Below are positions 22,312 to 34,669 of a stretch of 64,000 nucleotides of DNA, one piece after another; the first letter of the stretch is position 1, and each line of letters opens with the position of its first letter. The stretch is from contig NC_080043.1 in NCBI RefSeq assembly GCF_012489685.1, positions 40,749,127-40,813,126 of the forward strand, given 5' to 3'. Source of the stretch: Lotus japonicus. Lineage: Eukaryota > Streptophyta > Magnoliopsida > Fabales > Fabaceae. Below the pieces are notes generated by a model, which saw only the letters and a list, made by a program, of their open reading frames with translations, had not been told where the DNA came from and made no database searches. Position numbers and translations under genes: made by a program.

Positions 22312-23496
22312 TGTAAGATCAAGTTTTGATCTAGTAGTACAACTCTATGTTTTAATGATTACAAGTTAACTATTAAGTATGAACAATTATAGTACTCTAA
22401 CGTTGTTTTCTGAGTGTTCAAATGACAAGCCAAGACTCTGGACCTATCTCACAAGAATCAGAAGCACAATGCTCAAAGAGTAACCTCTGCAACGCTTTCG
22501 CACGTACTATGTTCAAACTGAACAGTAGATCAAGCTTTAGAAGATCTGAAGATTATAAAGCTCTGATATGGATTCAGCTCACTAGAAGCTCTGAAGGATC
22601 AGACGCTCTAAAGGATCAGACGCTCTGAAGCATCAGAAGCTGAGTAGTGAAGACTCTGAAGTCCAAGAGTAAGCTGGCTCTGAAGACCAAGTACTTCTCC
22701 TCTGAGTCCAGAAGCAGAAGGTACAAAGGTTAGAGGATCCAAGCTTCCCTCTGACTCTGATCATCAAGCTTCACAAGTTCCAAGATGAAGCATCACTCTG
22801 ATCAGAAGTCAACAAGGTTGAAGGTCATGTCGCTATCCAAAGTAAAAAAGCAATTGTACCATTCCTGACGACCTTACCTAACTGATTCAGCCACAACAGA
22901 ACCTGGAAATTCCAGATCTGCCCTCCAACGGTAGCATCTCCATGCAACGTTCAAACCCTAATCCTTGGAGTATATAATGAGGCTGAAGATTGAAAGATGC
23001 CGCCTAAGAAACTTACTCACGCGCAAGAAATATTTAAAATCTTCTTAGCAATCTTTCTTCAAATATAACTAAGTGTGTTTACTATCAGCTTTTGAAGAAG
23101 CACTTATTTGTAAACCCAATACATTCAAACAGTTGTTTGTTTTTACCTTTAGGAGATCAAGGTTGATCGGATCCTAGAGAAGACTAAGAGAGTGAATCTT
23201 AGTGATAGTTAAGTCAGTGTATTGTTAGTCACTTTGCAGGTAGCAAGTGCAGTTGTAACAAAAATCTGATTAGTGGATTGCCTTCATTCTAAGAAGGAAT
23301 AAATCACCTTAACGGGTGGACTGGATTAGCTTGAGGGATTTATCAAGTGAACCAGGATAAAATCATTTGTGTGCTTTCCTTATCTCTTATCTCTGCACTT
23401 TTATCATTGATGTTTGAAGAGATTTATTAAAATCTCAAGTGGGTTAAGTTTTTAGTTGTAAAACGCTATTCAAACCCCCCTTTCTATCGTTTTTCA
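22312..23496 (+). repeat. Copia-type solo LTR or LTR remnant
   Basis: The sequence starts TGTAAGATCAAG and ends in TTTTTCA. It has repeated CTCTGAAG / GATCAGACGCTCTGAAG units (22560-22690), a TATA motif at 22971-22979 and a transcript-like leader ending in a C-run before TTTTTCA. This layout resembles plant SIRE/Maximus-type LTRs from memory. No target duplication is visible (GTTTT before, TACCT after), so the ends may be off or the copy rearranged. Confidence 0.45.
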
Positions 23497-24480
23497 TACC
23501 TTAAGTTTTATCAAGTTTTTATGTTCACCCATGCTTTTCCAATTACTTCCAGGTTGAATCACTTATGTTGAGCATGGTTTTTTTGGTGGGGAAGCAGCAA
23601 GGACTCTTAAGGATGTGCACTAAATTAATCACAACATGTTGGTAACTACTTTCTTCCTTTTGTAATAACTAAATGTGTGTTTCCTTTGCTTTTAATTATT
23701 ATGTTTATTTCTTAATTACAATATTTTATGATTGCATTATTAGCTTTTTGAAAGACTTGTTGGGACACTTGGATAAAGGATGAATCTGATTGCTGATGAG
23801 ATGATAAAGAAGCTTATGAAGGACATGGAAAACATCTCTTCATTCCTTGCTGAGTAATGAAAAAATTTTCTTCCTTTTAATATAAGTGTATGCATACATG
23901 ATTTGGATAAATAATTTTCTTTTGTGTTGTGAATGGTGATCATAGAACTTAATTATCGTTGTTTTCCTATAATATCTTTTAATCCATTTAGCTTACTCAA
24001 TCTTGCAGGATTTGGTTGGGTTCTTGTGTGTGATGATCATAGACATGCTGAAGAGGGAATCCTACATGATTTCAGTTTTCATTCTTTAAGAATATTTCAA
24101 GTCTAAAGTCTTGTAATATGATTTAAAATCTAAACTTTCGTAGTAGACACACTGTTATTAATGGCTTAATGCTCTGCTACTTGTGGTTTACTCCAAGACC
24201 CTTTTAGTGCGATTCAAGACTCAAGTTTTAGTTGTAATTTGGAAGTTAAGATACAGTCCAGTTTATGTTTATGTGAATGTTATTATTGACATTGGTTAAT
24301 GAGCTTTTAAGTTCTAATAGAACCAATTTGTAATGTGTTTTACTTGGCTGGTAAAATTGATCAATAGGTTATTATTGATTTATTGGCCATTTGGCATTTT
24401 AATTAGCTTTGTGATGTTCTATTGCTGTTAGGCTTATTGTTGGTGGGCTTATTATTGACCCACGTTTTATAAAAAAAAAA
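23497..24480. other. AT-rich non-coding stretch
   Basis: I see no convincing coding region, RNA gene or repeat structure here. Confidence 0.5.
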
Positions 24481-24519
24481 CTCATTTTTCTTTCAAAAAA
24501 AAAACTGGCCAAAAAAAGA

Positions 24520-24710
24520 CCAGCCCATTGAAGGCCCAAACCGTCAAAACCGAACCGAGTAAACCGCCTAACCGTTATAAACCGACCCGACCAAACAGAT
24601 TTGGTCCACGGTCGAAATCGATCCAGATTTTAAGGTGTTCGGTTCTTGGCAGTTGGGCTAGATTGAGCCCGAACCCGACCGCTGCTCACCCCTTGTAGAT
24701 TGCATATCGT
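24520..24710. repeat. AACCG/CCGAACC-rich repeat remnant
   Basis: The segment has repeated AACCG, GACCCGACC and CCCGAACCCGACC motifs and ends in TGCTCACCCCTTG. Plant non-autonomous hAT-type elements often look like this near an end. The opposite end was not identified. Confidence 0.3.
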
Positions 24711-24906
24711 TGCAGAATGCATAAAATATACAAAGCTCATGTTCAATCCTGGTATTCCAGAAGTTATGTCGTTGAGACAAAGGTTTATACTTCATAGTAT
24801 TTTTGTATACTTACTTCAGGACTTCATTTTGAAACTAAAGGTTTTGTTATGTTCATAGAGCACTGGACAAGGTTTTGTGAAACTAAAGATTTATAGCCAA
24901 GGTTTC

Positions 24907-25305
24907 ATGGTTCAAGGTGCGTTTTCTAGGTCTGCTATTTCGACTGATTATGGGCTTGCTATTTCGGGCAAAACTTCGCCTCTGGCTGCTGGTTGTTTGG
25001 CCATTGAGGATTCTTCTCCTGCTATTGTCAATTCTTGCCGTGATTTATCAAATAGTACTTCGCCTCTGGCTGTTGGTTCCTTGGCCATTGAGGATTCAAC
25101 AAGAGCTATTGTGGCGAGTTCGACGGGTGTCTCGCTGAGGGAAGATTTTAAGGTTTTCGTGGATGATGAATTGATATTTTCCATGAAGGCTGGGTCTGTT
25201 TATGAATTGGATGTATGGCGTCCCTCTTTCACAAGTGACGTCTTTGTTCAACTCCTATCATTTATGAACGAGCGACCCGATTTTTTTTTCTTTTTGTTTT
25301 GTTAG
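24907..25305 (+). CDS. Unrecognised open frame, 132 codons
   Basis: The ATG at 24907 opens a frame to a TAG at 25303-25305. It contains an internal duplication: the unit SPLAxGxLAIEDSxxAIV occurs twice about 30 residues apart. After it comes a segment with FVDDELIFSMKAGSVYEL. The last residues (poly-Phe) are read from a T-rich tract at the border of the solo LTR and are probably not original. It may be the 5' part of the broken retroposon-like sequence that continues at 29673. I do not recognise a family. Confidence 0.3.
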   Translation: MVQGAFSRSAISTDYGLAISGKTSPLAAGCLAIEDSSPAIVNSCRDLSNSTSPLAVGSLAIEDSTRAIVASSTGVSLREDFKVFVDDELIFSMKAGSVYELDVWRPSFTSDVFVQLLSFMNERPDFFFFLFC

Positions 25306-25880
25306 TGTTACCGTTTCTAATTATATATCGACTAAGAGACCCCTACGACTTTTCACAGTCGGAGAGTTCCCCTCTAACCTTTTCAGATAGATGACCGCAT
25401 ACCTAAGACAAGCAAGTTAGCAACAAACAAAGCATCAGAAACATAGCATGCATGGCCTAGGCCACTATAGTGTTCAAATGACAGAAACAAGAGAGTGTTC
25501 AAGTGAGGGTGTACACATCTCCCACAAGGCATCATCAAATAAAAACTTAATTAATCAAGAAGCTGATAAGAGCTATCATCGGACTAGTCAGCTTCATCCC
25601 CCAATCTCCTCCTCCTCAGGATCCTCCTCCATGTCACCGCTGCTTCCCTCCTCCGGCACTAGCATAGGTACCCTCTCTCTCTCAATCCATCGGGATTCAC
25701 GAACCGCTATCTGTAAATCCGGGCATCCCTGGAAAAACTCGGTGATCGCACCCTCTTCCTAGCTGTAGTTCTGAGGCACGGTGCAGTCCTACGGGGCGGA
25801 GAACCTATTGTCTCTCGGGATGCCTGACCGAGCGTAAAAAGTTCCTGCGGGCTCCTAACTCGGATCGGAACTGCTCGATA

Positions 25881-26142
25881 TGGCTTCTCCTGGGGCACGG
25901 GATCCACACCAACATGCAGATCGGGGCCTACTCCAGTCTGAGGCGCTGGATCCACCTCTGGCTCAGGCTGTGGCGGCGGATCGGGAACGGGCGGTCGGAA
26001 TCTCTTGGCAATGGCTCCTCCCGGGGCACGGGATCCACACCAACATGTGGATCGGGGCCTACTCCGGTCTGAGACGCTGGATCCACCTCCGGCTGAGGCT
26101 GTGGCGGCGGATCGAGAACGGGCGGTCGGAATCTCCTGGCAT
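25881..26142. repeat. Two-copy 131-bp tandem repeat in the solo LTR
   Basis: Two adjacent units begin TGGCTTCTCCTGGGGCACGG and TGGCTCCTCCCGGGGCACGG and stay similar over 131 bp. On the minus strand they encode proline-rich repeats within the open frame at 25928-26329. Confidence 0.8.
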
Positions 26143-26329
26143 GCCTCGGCATATAGAATGAAAACATGAGAGGAATAGTAACCGGATAGCCAAGCTCATC
26201 GGAGCCAGGTACCCTGCACCATAACATAGTCAGTCCAGTGTAAAAGTAGAACCCGGTGTTGGGTTCAAGGTACCATCCAGTACGGGATGGAAAGTCAGCG
26301 TGAATGGTGAGAACTGGAGGGAGGCTCAT
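25928..26329 (-). CDS. LTR-internal open frame of the solo LTR, unknown function
   Basis: The ATG at 26329 (minus strand) opens 133 codons. The N-terminal part has W19, EP at 22-23, YTG at 30-32 and SFYMP at 57-61; a proline-rich tail built from the 131-bp repeat follows. Order and spacing match the open frame in the Tekay-like LTRs (W29, DP, YTG at 40-42, SFNLP at 66-70), and the position within the LTR is similar (starts about 1.0 kb from the 3' end versus about 0.9 kb). The downstream frame is degraded. Function is unknown; the homology is my reading by eye. Confidence 0.4.
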   Translation of the reverse strand: MSLPPVLTIHADFPSRTGWYLEPNTGFYFYTGLTMLWCRVPGSDELGYPVTIPLMFSFYMPRHARRFRPPVLDPPPQPQPEVDPASQTGVGPDPHVGVDPVPREEPLPRDSDRPFPIRRHSLSQRWIQRLRLE

Positions 26330-29300
26330 CGTCTAACCTGTGATCTGCTTTATGGTAAAAATAATGCAAGGGTGAGTCAAACGCGACATTGTACAAGTTA
26401 CACGTCAGATAAACAAACGATAAAGTTCAAGATAACATACTATCAAATACAAGCATGTTAACAAGCACACACAATATCACACATAGTATGAGGCTCCATC
26501 GCCTTATACCTTCGTCCTTCGAATTGACTTCTCTAACTACTTCCTTACGAAATGGTGAGTTAATCGCCAACCTTTTTATTTTTATTTTTATCATGTGATG
26601 AGTATGTTTTCATAGGGCCCGAAGCCTTGGCTTCTTTAAATACTTCGGAAAGTCGTCTCGGGAACATGGACACTCCTTACAGTCCACTCTTTACCGGACA
26701 TTATCGCTCAATAGCTCACAGACAGAAATACACAACTCGACTATTTGCCTTAAACTTCATGCCAACCCCGACCTCAGGGGTCCTGCCGGGACGGACATGA
26801 GAGGTGTACTGTTGTGTAAGTCCCAGATCTATTGATCTCTGAACAAGACCACCATTGGCGTCTTTGTATTCCCACTCTCATTAGTTGTAGTGACAGTACT
26901 TTCCTACTCATTGTCGCTCCGAGAGTTTGTTTACAAACATCATCCATCGCCCCCTTATTCACCGTAATAATTTCTAGCGAACTAGAAACAAACATATGTA
27001 CCTTACTCTTCAAGTAAGTACACCTCAATGAAATCAGAGGTGAGATCCACGGGATCAAGTAGTTAGGTTTTAAGGCAGGAAATTCTTATTCGTTCCGGTA
27101 ATGGTTATGTACTTTTTTTTATAATTGATTTAATAAAAGGGTTGTCACTTATCATCTATTAATCTTATTTTATAATATTATCTATATCCCTATGGTAATT
27201 TCTAACGTGTGACGGGTAGGTCTAGTTCTCAAAATCAAGTATCAATAACACATTAAGCCGGTGAATCATTACCCTATACCTCCCTACCTCAGATGTTTAA
27301 TATTATGTTGTCATAAGACAAACCTTTTATCCGAGCCATTTGGCTAATTTCCTAAGTATCACCATATCCCATGGTATACTTTATCTTCTTTCTAACAATG
27401 CAGCAATACAACATCCACAAGCAATTCACAACATGAATCACAAGCAAACATTCAACATCACTTCATCAAGCATATAATTCAATAGCATTTGCAAGCAGTC
27501 GAGTAAATAATAATATGTTTACTATCGCTTTAACGGTTACTTATCTGTCATGTACCAAGACAAGGTCTTGTCTAACTCCCCTTACCTGTGACTCAATGGT
27601 TTTTTTGAAACTCGAGAGCCTGATTCTTCACTCTCTACATCATGGATTATGGTTGGGTTATAAATTCATTAAGCCAAAAATATTAAACTAATTCATGTAT
27701 TAATTTTATTTTCTTTTTATTACCCTTCTACTCTTAGACTTAATCAATTTCCCTTGCTGACCTGATCATGTTATTTTACTCAGCTTCTTAAGTCAATAAT
27801 TACTTCTAAACTTTTTAACTTAATATTTAACCCATTTTTGCTAAAATCACTTATTCATTAACTAACTAACTTAACTTTCTAATTCATTATGCTAACTTAC
27901 TGACCTCTGACTTCTGGTTTTTCATTACTCAATTTCTAGCATTCCTAACTCATAATCAAGTTCAGAATCACTTAATTAAGTTGATTAATCTAGCTTAAGT
28001 TCAATTTAATTCCAAGTTTACTTGCAAATTAAGAAATTCACAAACTAAGCTAAAACTAACTTCTGATGCTCAATACCTATACTTTCCAACCTTCTGAGTT
28101 CATCTAGACTATTTATAGAAGCATCTAAGCACTGTAACTACCTCAATTTGCCAGTTTTTGGATCGGTTGTGAGGTGAAATTGGGGTTTTTCACCTCAGAG
28201 CTCTATCATCGTTTCTACCTATCCTAAAAGGGTCTACCATTTTCCAGAAGCATAAACTAATCAATTTGGCACTCTAACTCGAGGCCAAAAGCTCAACTCG
28301 ATAGCTCACTCGAGCTTGAAAATTCAAATATTGGTTCCACTAATTCGTGATGATTCGATGTTCCAAACTAGTCTAAAGCTTCCTAAAAATACTCTAGCAT
28401 GCTTAAGGATAAGTTTTGGAGTGAAAACAACGTGAAAATGAGAGAGTTGCAGAAACTCACTAGCCGGAGAAGACGATCGGAGATGCTCAAATCGTCACAG
28501 TCGTGGTGTTCTGGGCACTGGAACTTGGTCTACAGGTTATCGTGATGAGTTTGGTACCAATGGGTGCTGCTATGGAGGTCTGGAGTGCGAGGAAAGTCGA
28601 GTTGCAGGTCAGAGCACTCGCCGGAATGCTCACCGGAGTTGCAGGGTGCTCTCGGTTTTGGGTTTTCTTGGCTCAAAGCTTCGCGAAACTAACCCAGATC
28701 GAATCCTCACCCGCTCAGGAACTCATTGGACCAAAAATTACACTCCAACTCACTATGTATGATGAGAATCGAAGAGAAGAAGCTTGTGAAGCTCTTCTCG
28801 GTCTCTCACTCACTCTGGGCTCTCTGGGCACTATCTGAGGAAACTAAGTGTTGGAATGGAATGTCTGATGCTCAAAGGGTTCGAATGGTACCATTTTATA
28901 AGCTGTAAGTGGCTAAATTAAGCAAATCAAGATAAGAGCTTAACCAAGTTGCACCACCTATGGAATTGAATGCAAGCTGATTATCACAATGTTCTAGGGG
29001 CTACTGCAGGTCTGAACACGTCCAGGCATCATTCAGGAGGGGTTTATGGGAACTAGAAGTCATCATGGTGCTTACTATTGATGAATAGTAGTGCGTCATC
29101 ATGGATGAATAGTAACCTAGAGCACCGGTTGGTCAATTATTTTATTTTGTCTTCAAGTCGGGACAAATTGGCTACTATGCTTCATCATTTCTGATTACTA
29201 AAGATTCTCTAGCAGTGTATTTCCCCTCTGAATGCCTAATACTAACACATATTGTATACTAGGGTTTGGTTCGTTGGTCCTACTATCGATCGATCTGAGA

Positions 29301-29513
29301 CAGTGTGTTTCTACCGTCAAGAGATTCGATCAGAGTAGCTTCCTATCCTCATATACTCGAGTTACTCAATTAAATGGGAGTCATGACGACCATGTCTTTG
29401 GTACTTTTTATTGTCGGTTCGATCTAATCGTCACACCGACGTTTTATCGTCGCATCGTAAATCATGCATAAAATTAGGTCACCCATATACACAAGCACAC
29501 ACATACAAGCATC

Positions 29514-29544
<31 letters not shown>

Positions 29545-29563
29545 GATATGTATATATATATAT
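29514..29563. repeat. (AT)n microsatellite
   Basis: About 50 bp of TA repeats interrupted by single G residues, within the U3-side part of the minus-strand solo LTR. Confidence 0.9.
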
Positions 29564-29672
29564 GTACTTACTTATGGTTAGTCACAGTCCTAGTCCTAGC
29601 TCATTCCTAACTCTAGGGTTAAGTTATCGACTAATGGTCATCACCTGATTAGTTAGAAGGTGGGATGTTACA

Positions 29673-30600
29673 GGATGCGTTGGACTGGCGGGAGTACGAC
29701 GATCAGATTCTTCATGCTATTTTTTCTGATTTTTATATGAGGATGAATGAATTGAGGCTCACGCCGGCATCAGATTTTCTTGCTAGGTCAGAATTTGTGA
29801 TTCGTGTTGCTAGTAAGCCCTTGGTTGAGGGTGTGCGGGGTGAGCCTTTGGATGTAAATTCGAGGGATCGGGATGCTTGCGCAGTTATTGGGTTAGAGAA
29901 GGTGTAGGTTGTTAGTCATGATGATGATTCCTCAGATAACTTCGTGTTGTGTCCGCTCATTTTGACGCGTTGTCTAATGAGGGGCATGATAATGGTAATT
30001 ATTTGGACTCTGAGGAAGATTTGGGAACTCCACCGCGTCGAAAGAGAGGTCGCCCAAAAAAGATTACTGGTCGTGGTTGGAATAAGAAGATTCTTGGGTT
30101 CACTAGATGTCGTTGGAAGAAGAAAGTGTTTGAGGATATAATTTCTGAGGATCAGCAGTCACCGGTGTTATCGGATGCCACTCCTGCTAATGTGGAGAGG
30201 GCTGGTGTGCTTAATGTGGGTAGTGTGGAGTCTATGCGCACGCGTGCGACTAATATCTCGGAGGTTGGTAAATCTTGTGGCCTGGTTTTCTCTGGTGCTG
30301 ACGAGGAGGCTATTGAGGCTTGTGTTTCTAATCTTAAGGCGACCCACCCGAAGAGATACGGTGGTGGGTAGGTTTTTTTTCTGCTGGTCGAGTTTTTGGT
30401 TTCGTAGTGGGGGCTCGTTTTTCTAATATATTGGTGTTTTGGTCGATGTTGGTTTGTGGTATTTGCTTTGGTTTTTCGTTGTCGTTGGTCGTTGTTTTTG
30501 TTTTTTCTTCGTGCTTTCTTTGTATCGCCCGTTGTCAAGAGGACTTGTTTCCTGACTTTGACTTTGAATAATATATCTTATCTTTTGCTTTAAAAAAAAA
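29673..30600 (+). pseudogene. Retroposon-like coding remnant with poly-A end
   Basis: Two open stretches (to 29907, and 29949-30371 after a frame change) encode acidic and basic segments including an AT-hook-like RGRPKK core. They are followed by about 220 bp of T/G-rich sequence ending TATCTTTTGCTTT and an A10 run at 30591-30600. The poly-A terminus suggests a reverse-transcribed, LINE-like or retrogene origin. No reverse transcriptase is present, so it would be a non-autonomous or deleted copy. It may be the 3' half of the frame at 24907-25305, split by the solo LTR. The 5' target duplication was not found. Confidence 0.35.
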
Positions 30601-31407
30601 ACTTTGAATTTTCAATGATTTTAATGATCTAAACAAATTAATTTTAAAAACAACATTTAAGAGTTTTTTAAAATTAACCTTAAATTCTTTCTCACCCTTA
30701 ATTTTTTCATAAATCATAGAGGTTTGAAATAAAGCCTAATCTACTTCTAAACATGGTTCATCTCATAAGTATTTCAAAAATGTGTACTTATTCCCAATAG
30801 AAAATTTAAATTTCTGAAAATGCATTTAAGCCTTTTGGTGCATCCGAAATTTAGGAGATATGAAAAGAATAAGGTTAACTTTAATATGATCTTAAATGTC
30901 ATTTTTATATTATTTTTTTCAGATACCTGATATTATCTATTTAAATTTGAAATTTTAATAATTTAATGATGCATCAGAATTTTAAGGGAAATAAGGAGTT
31001 TAATGTCAATTTTAATGTGCTCCTGGATGAAATTTTTTTTTTTGGAAAATAGGAGATGTTATTGAAATGGTAAATATACAGTTACAAAGAGAACAGAATA
31101 GGAAGCATTAGTTTCAAATTAAATTGTTTAAAAATAGGTAACTTGTTATGTACAATGAGTTAGTATAATATGTACAAAAAAAACATATTATAATATCTAT
31201 TAGGATGATACAATGTGTTTTGTTAAGTACAATGAGTTAGAGAATCCAGTTTTATTGATAGAGCATTCCTTTGTTATCAAGTTAGTAAATGTTTCGTATG
31301 AATTAAAAAAGAGTTCCAAAATCAGAATTTGGGGTTCTACAAAAACATGATTTTTTTTTAACTTCACTAAATGCTTCGTTTGAATCATAATCTTCCAAGT
31401 CCTCTAA
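30601..31407. other. AT-rich intergenic sequence
   Basis: I see nothing beyond simple AT-rich sequence; short open frames here lack coding character. Confidence 0.5.
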
Positions 31408-31816
31408 GAGCATCTCCAATGCTAGTTCTTATTTCTTATTTCTTAGCACTATTCATGTGGCCCCGTATTGCCACATGTGTTTAAGCAACTATCAAGCAAT
31501 TTTGCTCCAACTATGAGTTCTTAGTTCTTACCACTATTCATTTAGTCCCACCAACCACATTATTTATACTTTTTATTTTCATAAAGCGATAAAACAAAAC
31601 TCATAAAGTAATAAAGTAATTTGGATGAGAGGCAAATAATTAATATTTTAAGCTAAGAACTCAAAAAGCAAAACTTCTTATATAAGAACTAAGTTCTTAT
31701 TTATAAGAACTAAGGAGTCAATGTCAGCACCTTCAATGGTAAAGTTTTTAGTTCTTAATTCTTTCTTAGTTCTTAACTCCAAAATAAGAACTAAGAACCT
31801 TGCATTGGAGATGCTC
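31408..31816. mobile_element. Tourist-like MITE (PIF/Harbinger type), 409 bp
   Basis: Perfect 15-bp terminal inverted repeats GAGCATCTCCAATGC / GCATTGGAGATGCTC are flanked by TAA on both sides (31405-31407 and 31817-31819). A 3-bp TWA duplication is the hallmark of PIF/Harbinger elements. The interior is AT-rich and partly self-complementary (repeated AGTTCTTA / TAAGAACT). There is no coding capacity, so it moved with a transposase supplied elsewhere. Confidence 0.75.
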
Positions 31817-32344
31817 TAAGATGACTGAATGCAAGCCAACTGGTATTATTTATGGCCTCATTCGGGTCTGTCATTGAATGTTAAATATAAAGCACCCTAA
31901 ACCATCTTTGCAGATACGTTATTTTAGTTCCTTCCTTGTATGCACTCAAAGAAGACACAAATTGAAGAGTTTTTCATTTCTGTCTTCAAAATTCATAAAT
32001 TCCATCTCTATGCTTTGCTTGGTTACCTTTTCTATCACTATAACGTTTTATAATTCCAGTCTTAATAATTAAGATTTAAACTCAATATGATTTTCAAATT
32101 TAAGAATTGTTAAATATGCTCGATTGGTTTTTTTTATCACTTTTTAATGTAAGGAATAGGACTAAGTTCACCCATCAGAGAATCCCAACAAACAAACTAT
32201 TATATGTATAAGTCCACCCATCTGTTCTAAGTTCAAATTGATTGCAAAAATATATTCTTTTAATGTTTTAATTATCCAACCATTACTAAACATTATAGTG
32301 GGTAATGTACTAGGGAAGAACCCACATATCAAATATGTGTCTTT

Positions 32345-32760
32345 AGGAATTTGGTACAAGGTTGTCACCACCTGTGACTTTCAAAGATCCAGTTGGAAAT
32401 ATATTCACCATTAAGCTCGAAACTGAATATCTCGAAACTGAATATGATCGACAGGAAATTTTTTTCTAGTGGAATGAGAGATCTTATGTTTTATTATCGT
32501 TTGAACAATAGTGGTTGGCTCAGATTGTGTTATATTGGAGCTTCTAAATTCTATATTATCAACATTCAGGATCGAGAACAACGGCAAGTGAATTATTCAA
32601 CACCTCCTATATTCATTTGATATAGGCTGGCTGATTTCTGAACATGACCTAGTTAATTATATCAGTGATCCAAAATTATCGAATTTTGAGATGTTTCATT
32701 TTATTGAGTTGAACCTTACAAAATCTCATATTATTGAGAATAAAAAGGTAGTTTTATCTT
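32345..32760 (+). pseudogene. B3-domain gene fragment
   Basis: The translated pieces PVTFKDPVGNIFTIKLE and, after a one-base frame change, SSGMRDLMFYYRLNNSGWLR followed by YIGASKF fit a B3 DNA-binding fold as in plant REM-type B3 proteins (DP-x-GN, then FY-x-L and GW-x-x-L). A degraded downstream piece follows to about 32760. Frame changes and the lack of a start mark it as a relic. It is related in type to the B3 gene at 62010-63099. Confidence 0.55.
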
Positions 32761-33003
32761 TTCCATAACTCATGTTTTCTTCCTTAATCATATTTTGTTA
32801 GAGTTGTGTTTGATCTATTTTATTTTAAAGGTTTGGAATAAAAATGATGGAGCCTTTCTGGGAACAGTTTGATATGGTTTGAAATTCATAAGAATGATCC
32901 ATATCTCATCCATGTTGGAGCCTCCACCACACCAGCTTCGTACAAGATAGGCCTCTAAAATATAATTCAATTATAAGATGAAATTTGCAATTTTGTTGTT
33001 AGG

Positions 33004-33545
33004 CTTAATTGCAAGTTTGGTCCCTAACGTTTACCAATTCCACGATTTTAGTCCCCCACCTAATTTAATTACACGGATGGTCCCTGACTTTGCTGGCCGT
33101 CTGCAACGTTGGTCCTGTTGTTTATTTGTTAACGGAGGAGGCTTACGTGAATGTCCAATTAGAGAGAGAAAAAAGGATTGAAGAGAGAGGGAAGCACGTG
33201 AGACCTGCAACGGTCATCTTCTACCCTCTTCCTCCTTAAAAAACAGAGCACCGTGAGGAAGATGTTTCGAAACTTGAGATTGAGCGAAAAGGGAAGAGAT
33301 AAAGAACAAACGAGTCCCTTTAGGCGAAGAAGAAGGTTGGATCAGTTGCTGGTCACTTTCTCTCTCCAATTCGACTTCCACATCAGCTAAGTGACCATTC
33401 ACGTAAACCTCTTCCGTTAACAAATAAACGGTAGGACCAATGTTGCAGATGGCCAGCAAAGTCAGGGACCATCCGTGTAATTAAATTAGGTAGGAGACTA
33501 AAATCGTGGAATTGGTTAGTGTTAGGGACCAAAGTTGCAATTAAG
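33004..33545. mobile_element. Long-TIR element, MULE-like MITE (542 bp)
   Basis: The left arm, from CTTAATTGCAAGTTTGGTCC, and the right arm, ending GGACCAAAGTTGCAATTAAG, are inverted copies extending about 150 bp inward with few mismatches. They enclose about 200 bp of unrelated sequence. The 9-bp flanks TTGTTGTTA and TTGTTTTCA agree at 7 of 9 positions, compatible with an old MULE-type 9-bp duplication. There is no transposase. Confidence 0.65.
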
Positions 33546-33579
33546 TTGTTTTCAATTGATTTTGCGTGGCTGTTTGACG

Positions 33580-34455
33580 ATGGAGAGCTTTAAATTTGCT
33601 TTCATTTTGAAGCTTATGTTAAAGTTGTTTGGTATCATAAACGAACTTTCAAAAATCTTGCAACAAAAAGATCTTAATATTGTGCTTGCCATGGAATTAG
33701 TTGATGTTGTCAAAGCTCGGTTGAACACATTGAGAGAGAGTGGTTGGGATAATTTCTTTGTTGATGTCCAAGAATTTTGTGGTGATAAAGGTATTCCGGT
33801 GCCAAATATGGATGAAGAAATACCAGTTCGGGGTCGTTCAAGGAAAGAAGGGAAGACTATCACTAATCTTCACCATTACCGTGCAGAGATTTTCTATGTT
33901 GCTATTGACAAAATATGTGTGAAGATGGATCACCGCTTTAGTGAAAGAACTAACATTGTGCTTGATTGCTTCTCATGTCTTGACCCCAAGAACTCTTTAT
34001 CCAAGTTTAATGTGGATAAGCTTGCTCATCTTGCTGATATTTATCATACGGACTTTTCTGATGATGACTGTGGAACAATAAAGGAACAACTTGCCACTTT
34101 TATACTTCAAGTGAAAAGACATGCTTCCTTTTCTGCTTGTGATGATGTTGCAAGTTTGGCTATGAAGATGGTTCAAACTGAGAAACATTTGTTATTTTCA
34201 TTGATCTACAAACTTATTGAGTTGGCTTTGATATTGCTAGTATCCACAACATCTGTTGAAAGAGATTTTTCAGCAATGAAGATTATCAAGTCTAAATTGC
34301 GCAACACGATCAACAATGAGTGGTTCAGTGACTTGATGATATGTTACACCGAGTGGTGGATATTCAAGTCAATTAGTGATTTTAATATTCTTCAAACATT
34401 TACCGCAAAGAAGACTCGGAGATGTCATTTGCCTTGTGGTTTTCTACCAACTTAG
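33580..34455 (+). pseudogene. hAT transposase, C-terminal part (ZMYM1/TTF-type)
   Basis: The open frame from the ATG at 33580 encodes 291 residues matching the second half of TTF-type/DUF4371 hAT transposases. It ends with the dimerisation region LLVSTTSVERDFSAMKIIKSKL. The N-terminal zinc finger and the first catalytic segment are absent. The frame begins right next to the MULE-like element, so the gene has lost its 5' half. The 3' terminal repeat of the element follows at 34670-34684. It is not functional as a transposase on its own. Confidence 0.75.
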
Positions 34456-34669
34456 CACACTATTGGTATGTTTCATTTTTTCTTATCCTGTATTGTCTTC
34501 TTTGACGTGTCTTTTTCTTATCTTGTATTGTCTAAAGAAATGGAACACAAATTAGCTATACTTTTGTTGGTAAAATTGAGAGTCTCTTTTATTTTAGTTT
34601 ATAACTATTTATATATATTGTGGCGTGTAAATTTGCGGTTTTAAAATTTGCCCAGACTTACCAAAATTT

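Larger units (their letters stand above)
25308..29672 (-). repeat. Long solo LTR, minus strand (~4.4 kb), Tekay-like layout
   Basis: Read on the minus strand the segment starts TGTAACATCCCACC at 29672 and ends GGTAACA at 25308. The length matches the 4.1 kb LTR of the Tekay-like element. TATA-like boxes lie at about 28893-28901 and 28109-28118 (CTATAAATAG). The GC-rich 3' part carries a proline-rich open frame and a two-copy 131-bp repeat. No primer site, polypurine tract or gag-pol adjoins it, hence a solo LTR. No target duplication could be found (GTTAG on the left, GGATG on the right), so the exact ends are uncertain. It interrupts sequence with coding character on both sides. Confidence 0.5.

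Noticed and set aside
28503..28838. Plus-strand open frame of 111 codons in the solo LTR
   Set aside because: It lies in the leader region of the minus-strand LTR, downstream of its TATA-like box; no domain and no conserved pattern.
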